Positions 32,967-40,529 are shown, numbered from the stretch's first letter. The stretch: DNA of 64,000 nt from Streptomyces buecherae (GCF_014295035.1 NZ_CP060404.1:5368501-5432500); one strand, 5' to 3'. The notes: generated from the letters alone by a model not told the origin. Program-made: numbers and translations.

Positions 32967-33529
32967 CGGGCCAGCTTGACCCGCGCGCGGCGCGGGCCCT
33001 GGCGGTAGCCAGGGGGCTGGTATCTCCTGACACTCCCTTGCCTGTGTCCCCGGCGGAACTGCGTCTGCTGGCTGAGCACTTGAAGAGTCAGTCACGGCGG
33101 GCCGAGATAGAGCGCGCGAGGGCTCGCCGGGAGCGCGATGCGACGCTGATAGCCGCAGAGCGCGACTTGCGGGCCCAGACGCGTACCCCGCACGGGCCGG
33201 CCATTGTCCGGCTGGCCCGGGAGTGGGCCCTGCGTACAGGGAGGCACAGAGGCACGCGCGGGCGCCTGCCCGCGCTCGTCCTACACGCCTACCGCACACA
33301 CGTCGCCCGGGGATGGCTGCTCACTGACGGCCCGCGCTGGGCCGTAGGTGACCGCGTGGCCGATGAACGGGAGCCGGGACGGGCCGGCGTGGTCGTGAGC
33401 GTAGGGGCTGACCTCTACCGGGGTGCGTGGCTCTATGAGGTCCAGTACCCCGACGCTCCGACCCGCCATGTGCCCTACCGCGGGGGCCTGGTGGCCGCGC
33501 AGGACCAGGACCAGGACCAGGGCGAGTGA
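32963..33529 (+). CDS. hypothetical phage early protein (188 aa)
   Basis: GTG 32963 (GTGA overlap). Helical, Arg-rich N-terminal half (LAEHLKSQSRRAEIERARARRERDATLIAAERDL), then a small C-terminal beta domain WAVGDRVADEREPGRAGVVVSVGADLYRGAWLYEVQYPD, which reads like an SH3/KOW-type barrel (G-x-V...), ending DQDQDQGE. May bind RNA or RNA polymerase. Confidence 0.5.
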   Translation: MTGQLDPRAARALAVARGLVSPDTPLPVSPAELRLLAEHLKSQSRRAEIERARARRERDATLIAAERDLRAQTRTPHGPAIVRLAREWALRTGRHRGTRGRLPALVLHAYRTHVARGWLLTDGPRWAVGDRVADEREPGRAGVVVSVGADLYRGAWLYEVQYPDAPTRHVPYRGGLVAAQDQDQDQGE

Positions 33530-33762
33530 GCGCCATGGGTGCGCTCGGAATTGACGCGGCCGAGCTGGAGCGGGCCGCGCGCGCCGCCGCGCAGCTCGGT
33601 TCCGCGCGTGAGCGCCTGGCGGCGCTTGCCCTCGTCTACGGGAGCGCCGGAGAGACAGCGAACCGGTACGCCGACCCTGGCCGTGCCGCGCTAGAGCTGG
33701 TGCGCCTGGTAGCGCACGCATACCGAGAAGAGATAGAGGAGGGGCAGTCATGCCTTACGTAG
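33526..33762 (+). CDS. hypothetical helical phage protein
   Basis: 78 residues from GTG 33526 (GTGA overlap). Almost all helix and Ala-rich (AAELERAARAAAQLGSARERLAALALVYG). Overlaps the next gene by 13 bp. Function unknown. Confidence 0.45.
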   Translation: MSAMGALGIDAAELERAARAAAQLGSARERLAALALVYGSAGETANRYADPGRAALELVRLVAHAYREEIEEGQSCLT

Positions 33763-34046
33763 ATCAAAGCATTTTGGACGGCTTGGAAAGGCGGTCCAAG
33801 GTACTGGAGAAGCACGCGCCGGCAATCCGGCGGTTGCTCGGGGACGCGGCAGAGGTTGCACGCATCGGAGAGCTGGAGATGATGTCCGCCTATCTGCGCG
33901 GCCTGGAAGATGCGGGGTACCGGGCCGCGCTCGATGCTGGGGTCGTGACTCACGTGGGCTGGAAAATAGCGGCCGAGAAGCAAGCGCAGGTAGTTGCTCA
34001 GACAGAGCGAGATCTAGAAGAACTCGACGCGGTGATTCCTGAATGA
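33750..34046 (+). CDS. hypothetical helical phage protein
   Basis: 98 residues from ATG 33750 behind GAGGAGGGGC. Helical: LERRSKVLEKHAPAIRRLLGDAAEVARIGELEMMSAYLRGLEDAGYRAALDAG and a C-terminal coiled coil (EKQAQVVAQTERDLEELDAVI). Overlaps the next start by 4 bp. Confidence 0.5.
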   Translation: MPYVDQSILDGLERRSKVLEKHAPAIRRLLGDAAEVARIGELEMMSAYLRGLEDAGYRAALDAGVVTHVGWKIAAEKQAQVVAQTERDLEELDAVIPE

Positions 34047-34321
34047 CTAAGCCACTGCTTTTCTGGACCCGCCAAGCCGCTCTACTGCTAGGGCGACTCA
34101 ATGCGCCTAGGCTCTACCCTTCGACGCTTATTGTGCTGCGGGAGTGCCCGGGTGAGGTAACTATTCACAGGGTCGCGCTCGTGGGCGCGCACTACGATCC
34201 TGGGCAATCTTTCCCGGATATCGATACGGCCAAGGCTTTTGCTGAGCAGCTATTAGCCGACTGGTACGAGATGATTAGTGAGGGGATGAGCCACGCGCAG
34301 AGAGTGGCAGATGGTTCCTGA
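34043..34321 (+). CDS. hypothetical phage protein
   Basis: 92 residues from ATG 34043 (ATGA overlap). Beta-alpha pattern: TLIVLRECPGEVTIHRVALVGAHYDPGQSFPDIDTAKAFAEQLLADWYEMI. Last gene of this coupled run; a terminator hairpin follows. Confidence 0.5.
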   Translation: MTKPLLFWTRQAALLLGRLNAPRLYPSTLIVLRECPGEVTIHRVALVGAHYDPGQSFPDIDTAKAFAEQLLADWYEMISEGMSHAQRVADGS

Positions 34322-34333
34322 GCCGCTTTGATC

Positions 34334-34359
34334 GGGGCCGGGCCTGCGGGCCCGGCCCC
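34334..34359. terminator. hairpin GGGGCCGGGCC/GGCCCGGCCCC + TTTC
   Basis: A perfect 11-bp stem with a 4-nt loop and a short T run, 13 bp after the stop at 34321. Confidence 0.75.
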
Positions 34360-34391
34360 TTTCATGGAGTCTCATGAAAGGAGAAGGGTGC

Positions 34392-35837
34392 ATGGAACGG
34401 GATGGAGCGGAATTCGACTCCATGGCCTACGGGCCTATCGGTAAAGCTGTGCGAGCCTCGATGGCGCACTCCGAAGCTGACCCAATAGGAACGCTGGCCG
34501 CGCTGCTCGCTCAAGTATCTACGGCCTTTACAGGGCATGTGCGTCTGCTTTTTGACGAACCCTTGGGCGTGTGGACTTTGGCCGTGGGTCTTCCTGCGGA
34601 GGGCAGGAAGGGGACCGCCGTGCGTACTGCGTTGGCTCTCCTTCCTCCGAAGGTTCGCGCTTTCATTGGGGATCGTACGGTGTCAGGGGTCGCTAATGGG
34701 CCCGCATTCCTGGATAAACTCTTGGAGGTGAAGGAGGAAGCCGACACAACAAAGGACAGCCGCGGGCCGGGGATGCTCGTTTTTGAGAGTGAGTACACGA
34801 ACATCACTATGTCTTCGTGCCGGAAGCTGCAACCTTTCTTACATGACGCTTGGGATGGGGCCCGGATCAGCAATACGACGAAAGGGGGCCCTCAGTCCAT
34901 CAGCCGGCCACGAGTCGGGTTCCACGCTCATATTCAACCGGGTATCTGGGGCGCGGCAATTAAGCCCTTGGCCGCTCAACAGGGCTCATATAGCCGCGTC
35001 CTGCCTGTCTGGGTTCACTCTGAACGCCTGCTGCCGACCCCCAAGAAGGGGGCCCCGGACTGGCTTGCCAGTGTGAAACCGTGTGCGGCGCTCGATGCGG
35101 CCTTTGAGTGGCTTCTCAAGGAGCCCCGCCTCATTGGTTTTGATGAGGGGGCCCGTGTCGAGTACGACGCGCTAAGGCAGCGGTGGATGCGCCAGAATCG
35201 AACACGCTCAAGAGATCTGAGCGCCTTTTTCACGCGTGCCGATGCTCACGTAAGGCGCATCGCTGCTGTCTATGCGATCGTGGCGCGAAAGACAGAGATC
35301 ACGCGGCCCATGTTGCAAGCGGCAAGGGCATTCGTGGAATACTCGATGTCAACCGTCGAATGGCTAGAGAGTCAGGCGACGCGCAAGAATCGCAGGGGTA
35401 TTGTGATTCCCATCGATGATCGCATTGTCTCTGCCCTTGGTCGGCTCGGAGGTCAGGCCACGCGGACCCAGCTTTTTGCGGCTCTTGGGGGCATGGTGCC
35501 GCGCGCGGAGATTGACCCGGCGCTAGATCTCCTAATAGAGATTGGCCGTATCGAACCTTTCGCAATCCCCCGGGAAGCGGGGGCGCGAGGACCCGCACCC
35601 AGGGCGTATCAGATAGTCGAAAGAGCCCTGGAGGAGCCCGAGCCTGTGAAGCAGGCGAAGAAAGCCCGGCCTGCGCGGACAGCTCGACCCGCGAAGAAGG
35701 CTCCGGCTGCGCGGAAGCGCACGCAGAGCGCCCCCGCGCAGCCGGAGGAGTCGGCGCCCAAGCGGCGACCCAGGCCGGCTAAGACGGCCAAGACGGCGGC
35801 GCCCAGTCCGAACCTCGCGCTTTTCCCGGAGGAGTAG
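34392..35837 (+). CDS. DUF3987-type replication protein (primase-associated helicase-like)
   Basis: 481 residues from ATG 34392, preceded by GGAGAAGGG; ATG 34374 lies inside that ribosome site. DUF3987 features: SMAHSEADPIGTLAALLAQVSTAF, Walker-A-like GLPAEGRKGTAVRTAL, FESEYTNITMSSCRKLQPFLHDAWDG, and HVRRIAAVYAI. The C-terminal 65 residues are a Lys/Ala/Pro-rich tail (KKAPAARKRTQ) that probably binds DNA. Family members accompany primase/polymerase domains in phage and plasmid replication; none is fused here, so the partner is elsewhere. The Walker motif is weak, and ATPase activity is not assured. Confidence 0.75.
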   Translation: MERDGAEFDSMAYGPIGKAVRASMAHSEADPIGTLAALLAQVSTAFTGHVRLLFDEPLGVWTLAVGLPAEGRKGTAVRTALALLPPKVRAFIGDRTVSGVANGPAFLDKLLEVKEEADTTKDSRGPGMLVFESEYTNITMSSCRKLQPFLHDAWDGARISNTTKGGPQSISRPRVGFHAHIQPGIWGAAIKPLAAQQGSYSRVLPVWVHSERLLPTPKKGAPDWLASVKPCAALDAAFEWLLKEPRLIGFDEGARVEYDALRQRWMRQNRTRSRDLSAFFTRADAHVRRIAAVYAIVARKTEITRPMLQAARAFVEYSMSTVEWLESQATRKNRRGIVIPIDDRIVSALGRLGGQATRTQLFAALGGMVPRAEIDPALDLLIEIGRIEPFAIPREAGARGPAPRAYQIVERALEEPEPVKQAKKARPARTARPAKKAPAARKRTQSAPAQPEESAPKRRPRPAKTAKTAAPSPNLALFPEE

Positions 35838-35848
35838 CGCTCTACCCG

Positions 35849-35911
35849 ACAGGGGGCAGGCTCCGTGCCTGTCCCCTTCTAAAACCGGCACACGCGCACT
35901 CGCGCGTGTGC
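35849..35911. terminator. two hairpins after the DUF3987 gene
   Basis: GGGGGCAGGC / GTGCCTGTCCCC with TTCT (35854-35879), then the perfect stem GCACACGCGC / GCGCGTGTGC (35888-35911), just before the Lsr2-like gene. Confidence 0.6.
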
Positions 35912-35948
35912 TTCACTATCAAGCAATCCCAGATTGAAAGGCACCACC

Positions 35949-36281
35949 GTGGCACAGAGGGTCGAAATCCTGCTCGTTGACGACATTGACGGCGGGGAAG
36001 CTGACGAGACAATCACGTTTGGCCTGGATGGCCGGACGTACGAGATCGACTTGACCGGCAAGAACGCTGACAAGCTGCGTAAGGCACTTAAGCCGTACGT
36101 AGAGAGCGGGCGCCGTATTGGGGGCCGTGCGACGAGCGGACGCAAGGCGAAGCCGGCCGCGTCCGGTGGCGCGGACACGGCCAAGATTCGCGAGTGGGCG
36201 AAGGAGAACGGCTTCGAGGTCAACGACCGCGGCCGAGTGCCCGCCACCGTGCGTGAGGCGTACGAGAAGGCCAACGGCTAG
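35949..36281 (+). CDS. Lsr2 family nucleoid-associated protein (phage-encoded)
   Basis: 110 residues from GTG 35949 behind GAAAGG. The sequence has both Lsr2 domains: dimerisation part AQRVEILLVDDIDGGEADETITFGLDGRTYEIDL and the DNA-binding part IREWAKENGFEVNDRGRVPATVREAYEKANG; the AT-hook-like core is RGRVP. Lsr2 silences AT-rich foreign DNA in actinobacteria. A phage copy could substitute for, or interfere with, host Lsr2 on phage promoters. Full length and intact. Confidence 0.95.
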   Translation: MAQRVEILLVDDIDGGEADETITFGLDGRTYEIDLTGKNADKLRKALKPYVESGRRIGGRATSGRKAKPAASGGADTAKIREWAKENGFEVNDRGRVPATVREAYEKANG

Positions 36282-36300
36282 GCAGCTCGCACATCGAATC

Positions 36301-36327
36301 GAAGGGGCCCCCGAGTGGGGCCCCTTC
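36301..36327. terminator. hairpin GAAGGGGCCCC/GGGGCCCCTTC
   Basis: A perfect stem with a 5-nt loop, 19 bp after the Lsr2 stop. Confidence 0.75.
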
Positions 36328-36344
36328 GCTGTTGTGGGGACCCT

Positions 36345-37205
36345 ATGACCGACACTCACACACTCCGACGGCGCCCGGAGGGGCGCTGGCAGTGCACGAA
36401 ATGCCGGGCGGCCTACCTGGCGCCGGAGCGCGCCAGGGGCGCCGTGTGCGCCGGAGAGCACCTAGCACACGCGCCCCCCGGATTCAGAGAGCACCTGGTA
36501 GAGCCACGGGACCTGGACAGATCGTGCGCGGCCTGGAGCTGCCCGGACCCGGACCCCTCCCACGCGTGGCACGGCCCTGACCCGTGGTGTGACTCCCACA
36601 CGTGCCGGCGGTGCCAGCACGACTGCACATGTGACGCGTGCACGGGCACTGTGGATGCGCCCGGCCTGGCCCTCCTGGAAGACGTGGCGGACCACAAACA
36701 GAACTGCACTAGAAAGAAGAGGCGACAGCGAATGGCTGACGAACTGGCGGACCAGTTAGGAAAGTTGGGGCCGGGCGACTCCGTGACCGCTCGGGGTTTC
36801 GACGCGGGAGGACGGGCGGTGACGCGTACTGGCGTCCTCCTGGCCCAGCCCCAGGAGGTGACCGCACGCCGCAGCGGCGTGCGAGAGAAGGCGTGGCGGG
36901 TCTACGTCGGGTCTCTTGGCGCTCCGGCAGGCAGGGCCGTCCTTGTCACGCTCTTCCCGGGCCGGGGGACCATTGAGCCCCAGGCCGACGAGCCCGAGAT
37001 TTCCCCGGCCGCCGAGAAGCGCGACCAGGACCAGGGCCAGGACCCGTCGCCCGCCAGCTCGACCCCGCCGCGTCGGCGCGGACTCCTGGCAGAGGGCTGG
37101 CTAGGGAACCTGGAGGGCCGCGGGTACGCGGTGTGGAGTCTCGATCGCACGCGTGTACTCGGCTGGCTGACGCTAGACCGGTCCCGCTTCCTACGGGCGA
37201 CGTGA
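36345..37205 (+). CDS. Cys/His-rich hypothetical phage protein
   Basis: 286 residues from ATG 36345. N-terminal third is Cys-rich: WQCTKCRAAY, AAWSCPDPDPSHAW, WCDSHTCRRCQHDCTCDACTG, so several zinc fingers. The middle (ADELADQLGKLGPGDSVTARGFDAGG...RVYVGSLG) is a beta domain. A DQDQGQDPSP linker precedes the end. Probably binds nucleic acid. The N-terminal zinc cluster and C-terminal domain may be a fusion. Confidence 0.55.
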   Translation: MTDTHTLRRRPEGRWQCTKCRAAYLAPERARGAVCAGEHLAHAPPGFREHLVEPRDLDRSCAAWSCPDPDPSHAWHGPDPWCDSHTCRRCQHDCTCDACTGTVDAPGLALLEDVADHKQNCTRKKRRQRMADELADQLGKLGPGDSVTARGFDAGGRAVTRTGVLLAQPQEVTARRSGVREKAWRVYVGSLGAPAGRAVLVTLFPGRGTIEPQADEPEISPAAEKRDQDQGQDPSPASSTPPRRRGLLAEGWLGNLEGRGYAVWSLDRTRVLGWLTLDRSRFLRAT

Positions 37206-37222
37206 CTGGATATCTTAAAGAC

Positions 37223-37311
37223 TGGCGCCCCGCCGTGCGGGGGTGGTTCCTTTTCTCGTCTGCCCATGCTTATCGCGCTAACGCAGTCCCCGCATTGCGG
37301 GGCTAGGGAGC
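37223..37311. repeat. pair of CCCCGC...GCGGGG hairpins 60 bp apart
   Basis: CCCCGCCGTGCGGGGGTGGTTCC (core starts 37228) and CCCCGCATTGCGGGGCTAGGG (core starts 37288). The first is followed by TTTTCTCG, so terminator function is the plain reading. The spacing leaves exactly 32 bp between 28/29-bp units, as in a type I-E CRISPR unit, and the first resembles Streptomyces I-E repeats. A third hairpin, GGGAGCG-AAAA-CGCTCCC, follows. Confidence 0.4.
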
Positions 37312-37347
37312 GAAAACGCTCCCTGCCGCGTTTGGGAGAGATGTAGA

Positions 37348-37890
37348 GTGGCAGAGAATCGTAAGACGTTACGTCTATGCCTCAGAGAGCCTGACGGGAA
37401 TGACGAGCTAATCTACGAAGACGTAGAGCTAGACTTGCTCACCCCGAAGGCCCGAGCCCTGGCGGAAACGATCGGGCAGTCTGCCCTAAAGGCGCGCCGG
37501 CATTTTCTCATTGAATCTGATGCCGGCGAGCTGCGTGCGTGGGATCACTGGAGAGACAGGCCGGCGAATGCTTCGGAGTCGGCTATTCTCTACCTGGAGT
37601 ACGAAGCGAGAAAGATTCCGCAAGGGTGGCACGTATACGGCATCTCGGTTGAACGGCCGGCCCCCTCACGCGAGGCCGCCGCTAACGATCGGCACCTCAC
37701 GGAAAGGCAAGCCAGGGCGTATCTTCGCCTCAAGCTCGATGATTTCAATCGGCTGAGGGCAAAATTGCCCCGGGGGGATCGTTATGTAGGTCGGGCGCCG
37801 GAGTGGTTGCCTGAGACCTTGGACGCATTCGCGGCGGAGACGCTACATCGCGACTCGACTCCGTCCATTGAACCGGAGGACAAGCCGTAA
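37348..37890 (+). CDS. DNA-binding protein beside integrase; possible excisionase/directionality factor
   Basis: 180 residues from GTG 37348. The N-terminal part (CLREPDGNDELIYEDVELDLLTPKARALAETIGQ) is unrecognised. The C-terminal part reads like a MerR/Xis-type winged helix: RHLTERQARAYLRLKLDDFNRLRAKLPRGDRYVGRAPEWLPETLDAFAAETL. The position immediately upstream of the integrase makes an excisionase (recombination directionality factor) role attractive, but serine-integrase RDFs share no common sequence, so this is inference. Confidence 0.5.
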   Translation: MAENRKTLRLCLREPDGNDELIYEDVELDLLTPKARALAETIGQSALKARRHFLIESDAGELRAWDHWRDRPANASESAILYLEYEARKIPQGWHVYGISVERPAPSREAAANDRHLTERQARAYLRLKLDDFNRLRAKLPRGDRYVGRAPEWLPETLDAFAAETLHRDSTPSIEPEDKP

Positions 37891-37917
37891 CTTGAAACGC
37901 CCCCTCAACGCAGGAAT

Positions 37918-37951
37918 AGGCGGCCTCGACACTTACCGTGCGGGGCCGCCT
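37918..37951. terminator. terminator before integrase
   Basis: AGGCGGCC (37918) / GGCCGCCT (37944) with TTTCTTT after the stem. It isolates the integrase from upstream early transcripts. Confidence 0.75.
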
Positions 37952-38013
37952 TTCTTTGCGCAAACAGGAAACAACAACGAGAGGAGTGGCGGGCTACTTG
38001 CCCGATAAATGCC

Positions 38014-39231
38014 ATGCCATCGCACTTTGGTCCCCCTGTTGACCTTGCAGACCTACCCAACTACGAACGGGCCGACCTACGGCCCCGGCGTCCGGTTTTC
38101 GTCGGCAGAGTCTCTACGAAAGACAATCAGAACCCGGCTTCGTCCATACCGCGGCAAGTGGACACTGCTTCTGAGCGTCTAGAGCCAGGAGAAGAGTTCG
38201 TTGCGTATTACTGGGACGTGGAAAGCGGCATGCTGCCCCCTGAACTGCGGGGGCTGGGGCCGCAGGAGATGTACGACGCGCTTGGAGTGCCTACGCCCCG
38301 CACAGGGGGGCTCCAAGACCTGATAGACCGCGCGGAAATCCTAGGCATAACCCACGCACTAGCCGAACGGTCCGACCGCATAGCGCGCGCGATGCTTACC
38401 AGCCTCACTGTGGAACACGCGCTGAAAAAGACCGGAACGGAAGTCGTGTACGCCAACGAGCCGACGGGGGGCACGGAATCAGGGCGACTACGGGCCCGTC
38501 GATACAGCCAAGTAGACGCGGAAGTCTTCAAAGCCACGCTGATGGAAATGTCAACGGGCGGGCAAATACAGCACGCGGTACAAGGGTGGAATCACGGCTA
38601 CCCCCCGTACCCCTATATCGCGGTGGTTGACGAGGATGCGCCAGTTCCTACGAGGGGGCGCTTTGGCGCGACGCGACCTAAGCGAAAACTCGTCCCACAC
38701 CCCGATGCTCGCCGAGGCGAAGCAGTCCGCGAAATGTACCGACTTCGCCGCGAAGAACGTCTAACCGATACGCAAATCGTCACCATATTGGCCGCTGATC
38801 GTGACCGGTACCCGATTGAGAGACACTGGACATACAATCGGGTGTACGGACTCCTCTCCAACCCTAAGTTGACGGGCTATCAGGTATACAACCGAAAGGC
38901 CAGTCGGACAGGCCGGCAAGGCTTCTCCAGGCTGAACCCGGTTTCCGAATGGGTCTGGTCACCGGAAATCGTTCATGAACCAGTTGTCAGCTTGGAGGAA
39001 TGGAAGCAAACGCAGGAAGTAACCGCGGAACTGCGCACCCGCGCGGGCAGCGGTACGGGCCTGTCTCGCGTTCGCGCCGCTGCCCGCGAGCTGGGCTACA
39101 GCGTCACCCTCATCAACCGCAGTGGCACGCACGCGCTGTACCAGATTGGAGGCCGGCGCATGGCGCTGCCCTCCCCTTTGCCCGAATTGATGGCTCAGCA
39201 GGTGATAGACGATCTGAGGCGACAAGGATGA
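38014..39231 (+). CDS. large serine recombinase (integrase) with C-terminal HicA-like domain
   Basis: 405 residues. N-terminal resolvase domain (about 27-175): catalytic Ser34 in VGRVSTKDNQ, then ERSDRIARAML. Recombinase domain (about 190-335): PHPDARRGEAVREMYRLRREERLTDTQIVTIL, YGLLSNPKLTGYQVYNR. The usual zinc ribbon with Cys pairs and the long coiled coil of large serine integrases are absent. Instead residues about 354-405 read like a HicA mRNA interferase: ARELGYSVTLINRSGTHALY, then GGRRMALPSPLPELMAQQV, with His373 in the GSH-like position. The stop overlaps the HicB-like gene (ATGA). No strong ribosome site; a CGGGC-TACTT-GCCCG hairpin sits just upstream of ATG 38014, so translation may be limited. 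Confidence 0.85.
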   Translation: MPSHFGPPVDLADLPNYERADLRPRRPVFVGRVSTKDNQNPASSIPRQVDTASERLEPGEEFVAYYWDVESGMLPPELRGLGPQEMYDALGVPTPRTGGLQDLIDRAEILGITHALAERSDRIARAMLTSLTVEHALKKTGTEVVYANEPTGGTESGRLRARRYSQVDAEVFKATLMEMSTGGQIQHAVQGWNHGYPPYPYIAVVDEDAPVPTRGRFGATRPKRKLVPHPDARRGEAVREMYRLRREERLTDTQIVTILAADRDRYPIERHWTYNRVYGLLSNPKLTGYQVYNRKASRTGRQGFSRLNPVSEWVWSPEIVHEPVVSLEEWKQTQEVTAELRTRAGSGTGLSRVRAAARELGYSVTLINRSGTHALYQIGGRRMALPSPLPELMAQQVIDDLRRQG

Positions 39232-39578
39232 GCGAAGTCATTAAGTGCCGGGCCGCTCGGCGCGGTCGGGCCTGGTACGTCGATGTCCCTGGCCTCGTCG
39301 GCGTGTACGGGCATGGAAGGACGCTCAAAAGGGCCCAAGAGAGTATCGAAGCCGCGCTTACCCTCGTTGGAGAATCCACCGAAGTGGCGCTTATCCCCAC
39401 GTCGGCGGAGTTGGATGCCCTGCGGGCTGCTGAGGAAGCTTATGAGACAGCTTTGCGAGAGGCTGTGAAGGCTTTAGCCCTACGTCAGACAACGAGGACT
39501 GACATAGCGCAAGCTACGCACGTCACCCGCACTGCGGTGAGGAAAATCCAGGATGAACTAGCGAAAACCCGGGACTGA
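39228..39578 (+). CDS. HicB-like antitoxin
   Basis: 116 residues from ATG 39228, overlapping the integrase stop by 4 bp. N-terminal part: GRAWYVDVPGLVGVYGHGRTLKRAQESIEAALTLV, the degenerate RNase-H-like fold of HicB. After an Ala/Glu-rich linker helix, the C-terminal HTH (TRTDIAQATHVTRTAVRKIQDELAK) would bind its own operator. HicB proteins neutralise HicA and repress the operon. Here the only HicA-like partner is the tail of the integrase. A strong terminator follows. Confidence 0.8.
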   Translation: MSEVIKCRAARRGRAWYVDVPGLVGVYGHGRTLKRAQESIEAALTLVGESTEVALIPTSAELDALRAAEEAYETALREAVKALALRQTTRTDIAQATHVTRTAVRKIQDELAKTRD

Positions 39579-39579
39579 C

Positions 39580-39627
39580 AAAAAAATCCCCCTCCTCCGG
39601 CAAGCGCCGGAGGAGGGGGATTTTTTT
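39580..39627. terminator. strong bidirectional terminator
   Basis: A perfect stem of about 21 bp (poly-A, ATCCCCCTCCTCCGGC, loop AAGC, mirror, poly-T), between the rightward HicB-like gene and the leftward holin-like gene. It works in both directions and separates early and late transcription. Confidence 0.95.
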
Positions 39628-39637
39628 GTGTCTGAGC

Positions 39638-39847
39638 TTAGAAAATGTTCAGATACATGGCCTTATCGGTCTTGCGGTCCTCATGCCGCTGCGCCACTTC
39701 ACCCGCGCCAAAAAGCGTCGCCGCAAAACTGAGCAGCGCCTCTGCGGGAAGACCGGGGATGTAGATCAGCAGCAGCGGTATAGCTGCGGCGAGCAGAGCA
39801 TAGAGCCGTACGCCATGCTGAGAAATGAAACGGAGAATATTGGACAT
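39638..39847 (-). CDS. holin-like small membrane protein
   Basis: 69 residues. Two hydrophobic segments: VRLYALLAAAIPLLLIYIPG and AEALLSFAATLFGAGEVA, ending in a charged tail (QRHEDRKTDKAMYLNIF). Size, topology and place at the end of the late operon, near the lysin, fit a holin that permeabilises the membrane. A second holin candidate is at 41589-41852. Confidence 0.6.
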   Translation of the reverse strand: MSNILRFISQHGVRLYALLAAAIPLLLIYIPGLPAEALLSFAATLFGAGEVAQRHEDRKTDKAMYLNIF

Positions 39848-39908
39848 GTGTCACTCCATCGGGTGATAGCCCTTGCGGGAACAGGAAAAAGAGAGTAGGT
39901 GTAATGGA

Positions 39909-40172
39909 ATGGATAACGAACTGTCGAGTGCTCCGCTAACGGACCAAGCCGAAGCAAAGGAAAATGGGGCCTGCCCTCGATGCCGGGGGCCGCTGGCGCA
40001 ATTCCCGGGAGATCTTGGAGCCGGCTCACGCGCGAGCCTTGGACGGGAGTGGCGAATCTGCGGGCCGTGTGGCCTAGACGAGGCTGTACGGGATAGCCGC
40101 GGCCTGCCGCCGACCCCGCCCGGGGAATGGCCCGTTTCGGGGCCACTGCTCACCTGGACCTCCCCGGCCTAG
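39909..40172 (+). CDS. small zinc-ribbon protein A (paralogue of 40290-40529)
   Basis: 87 residues from ATG 39909. CPRCRGPLAQFP ... RICGPCGLDEAVRDSRGLPPTPPGEWPVSG gives two C-x2-C pairs. It shares the pattern CPRC-x-G-x-L, CG-DEA-R-GLP-PP--WPV-G with the next rightward gene, so the two are tandem duplicates. Both lie opposite to the late genes and are followed by terminators. Confidence 0.65.
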   Translation: MDNELSSAPLTDQAEAKENGACPRCRGPLAQFPGDLGAGSRASLGREWRICGPCGLDEAVRDSRGLPPTPPGEWPVSGPLLTWTSPA

Positions 40173-40182
40173 CCGGAGCCAT

Positions 40183-40214
40183 AGCCGGGGTAGCCGCAGA
40201 CGGCTACCCCGGCT
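40183..40214. terminator. hairpin AGCCGGGGTAGCC/GGCTACCCCGGCT + TTTTCTT
   Basis: A perfect 13-bp stem with a 6-nt loop and T run, 10 bp after the stop of zinc-ribbon protein A. Confidence 0.9.
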
Positions 40215-40289
40215 TTTCTTGCGTCCAGCGCCGGCCCTCGTGCCCACTGTGGGACGATTGCGCCCCGTCGAAGATAAGGACACCGACCC

Positions 40290-40529
40290 ATGTCCATAGA
40301 TCAATGCCCCCGCTGCCACGGGCGGCTTCGTGCGTACCCCACAGACGGCGGAGCTCAGCCGCGTGCGAAGCTGGACGATCCCGGTGTGACGATCTGTGCG
40401 GACTGCGGCCGGGATGAGGCGATCCGCGCAGCCCAGGGGCTGCCGCTGCCGCCCCAGTCGGCGTGGCCGGTGGGGGGCCGCCTGACGAGTCAGGACCTGG
40501 CTCACATCACCTCGACCGCTACGCGCTGA
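40290..40529 (+). CDS. small zinc-ribbon protein B
   Basis: 79 residues from ATG 40290. CPRCHGRLRAYPTDGG ... TICADCGRDEAIRAAQGLPLPPQSAWPVGG, about 40% like protein A. Its end overlaps the lysin gene tail-to-tail by 11 bp, unusual in a late region and a sign of recent packing. Binding partner unknown. Confidence 0.65.
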   Translation: MSIDQCPRCHGRLRAYPTDGGAQPRAKLDDPGVTICADCGRDEAIRAAQGLPLPPQSAWPVGGRLTSQDLAHITSTATR

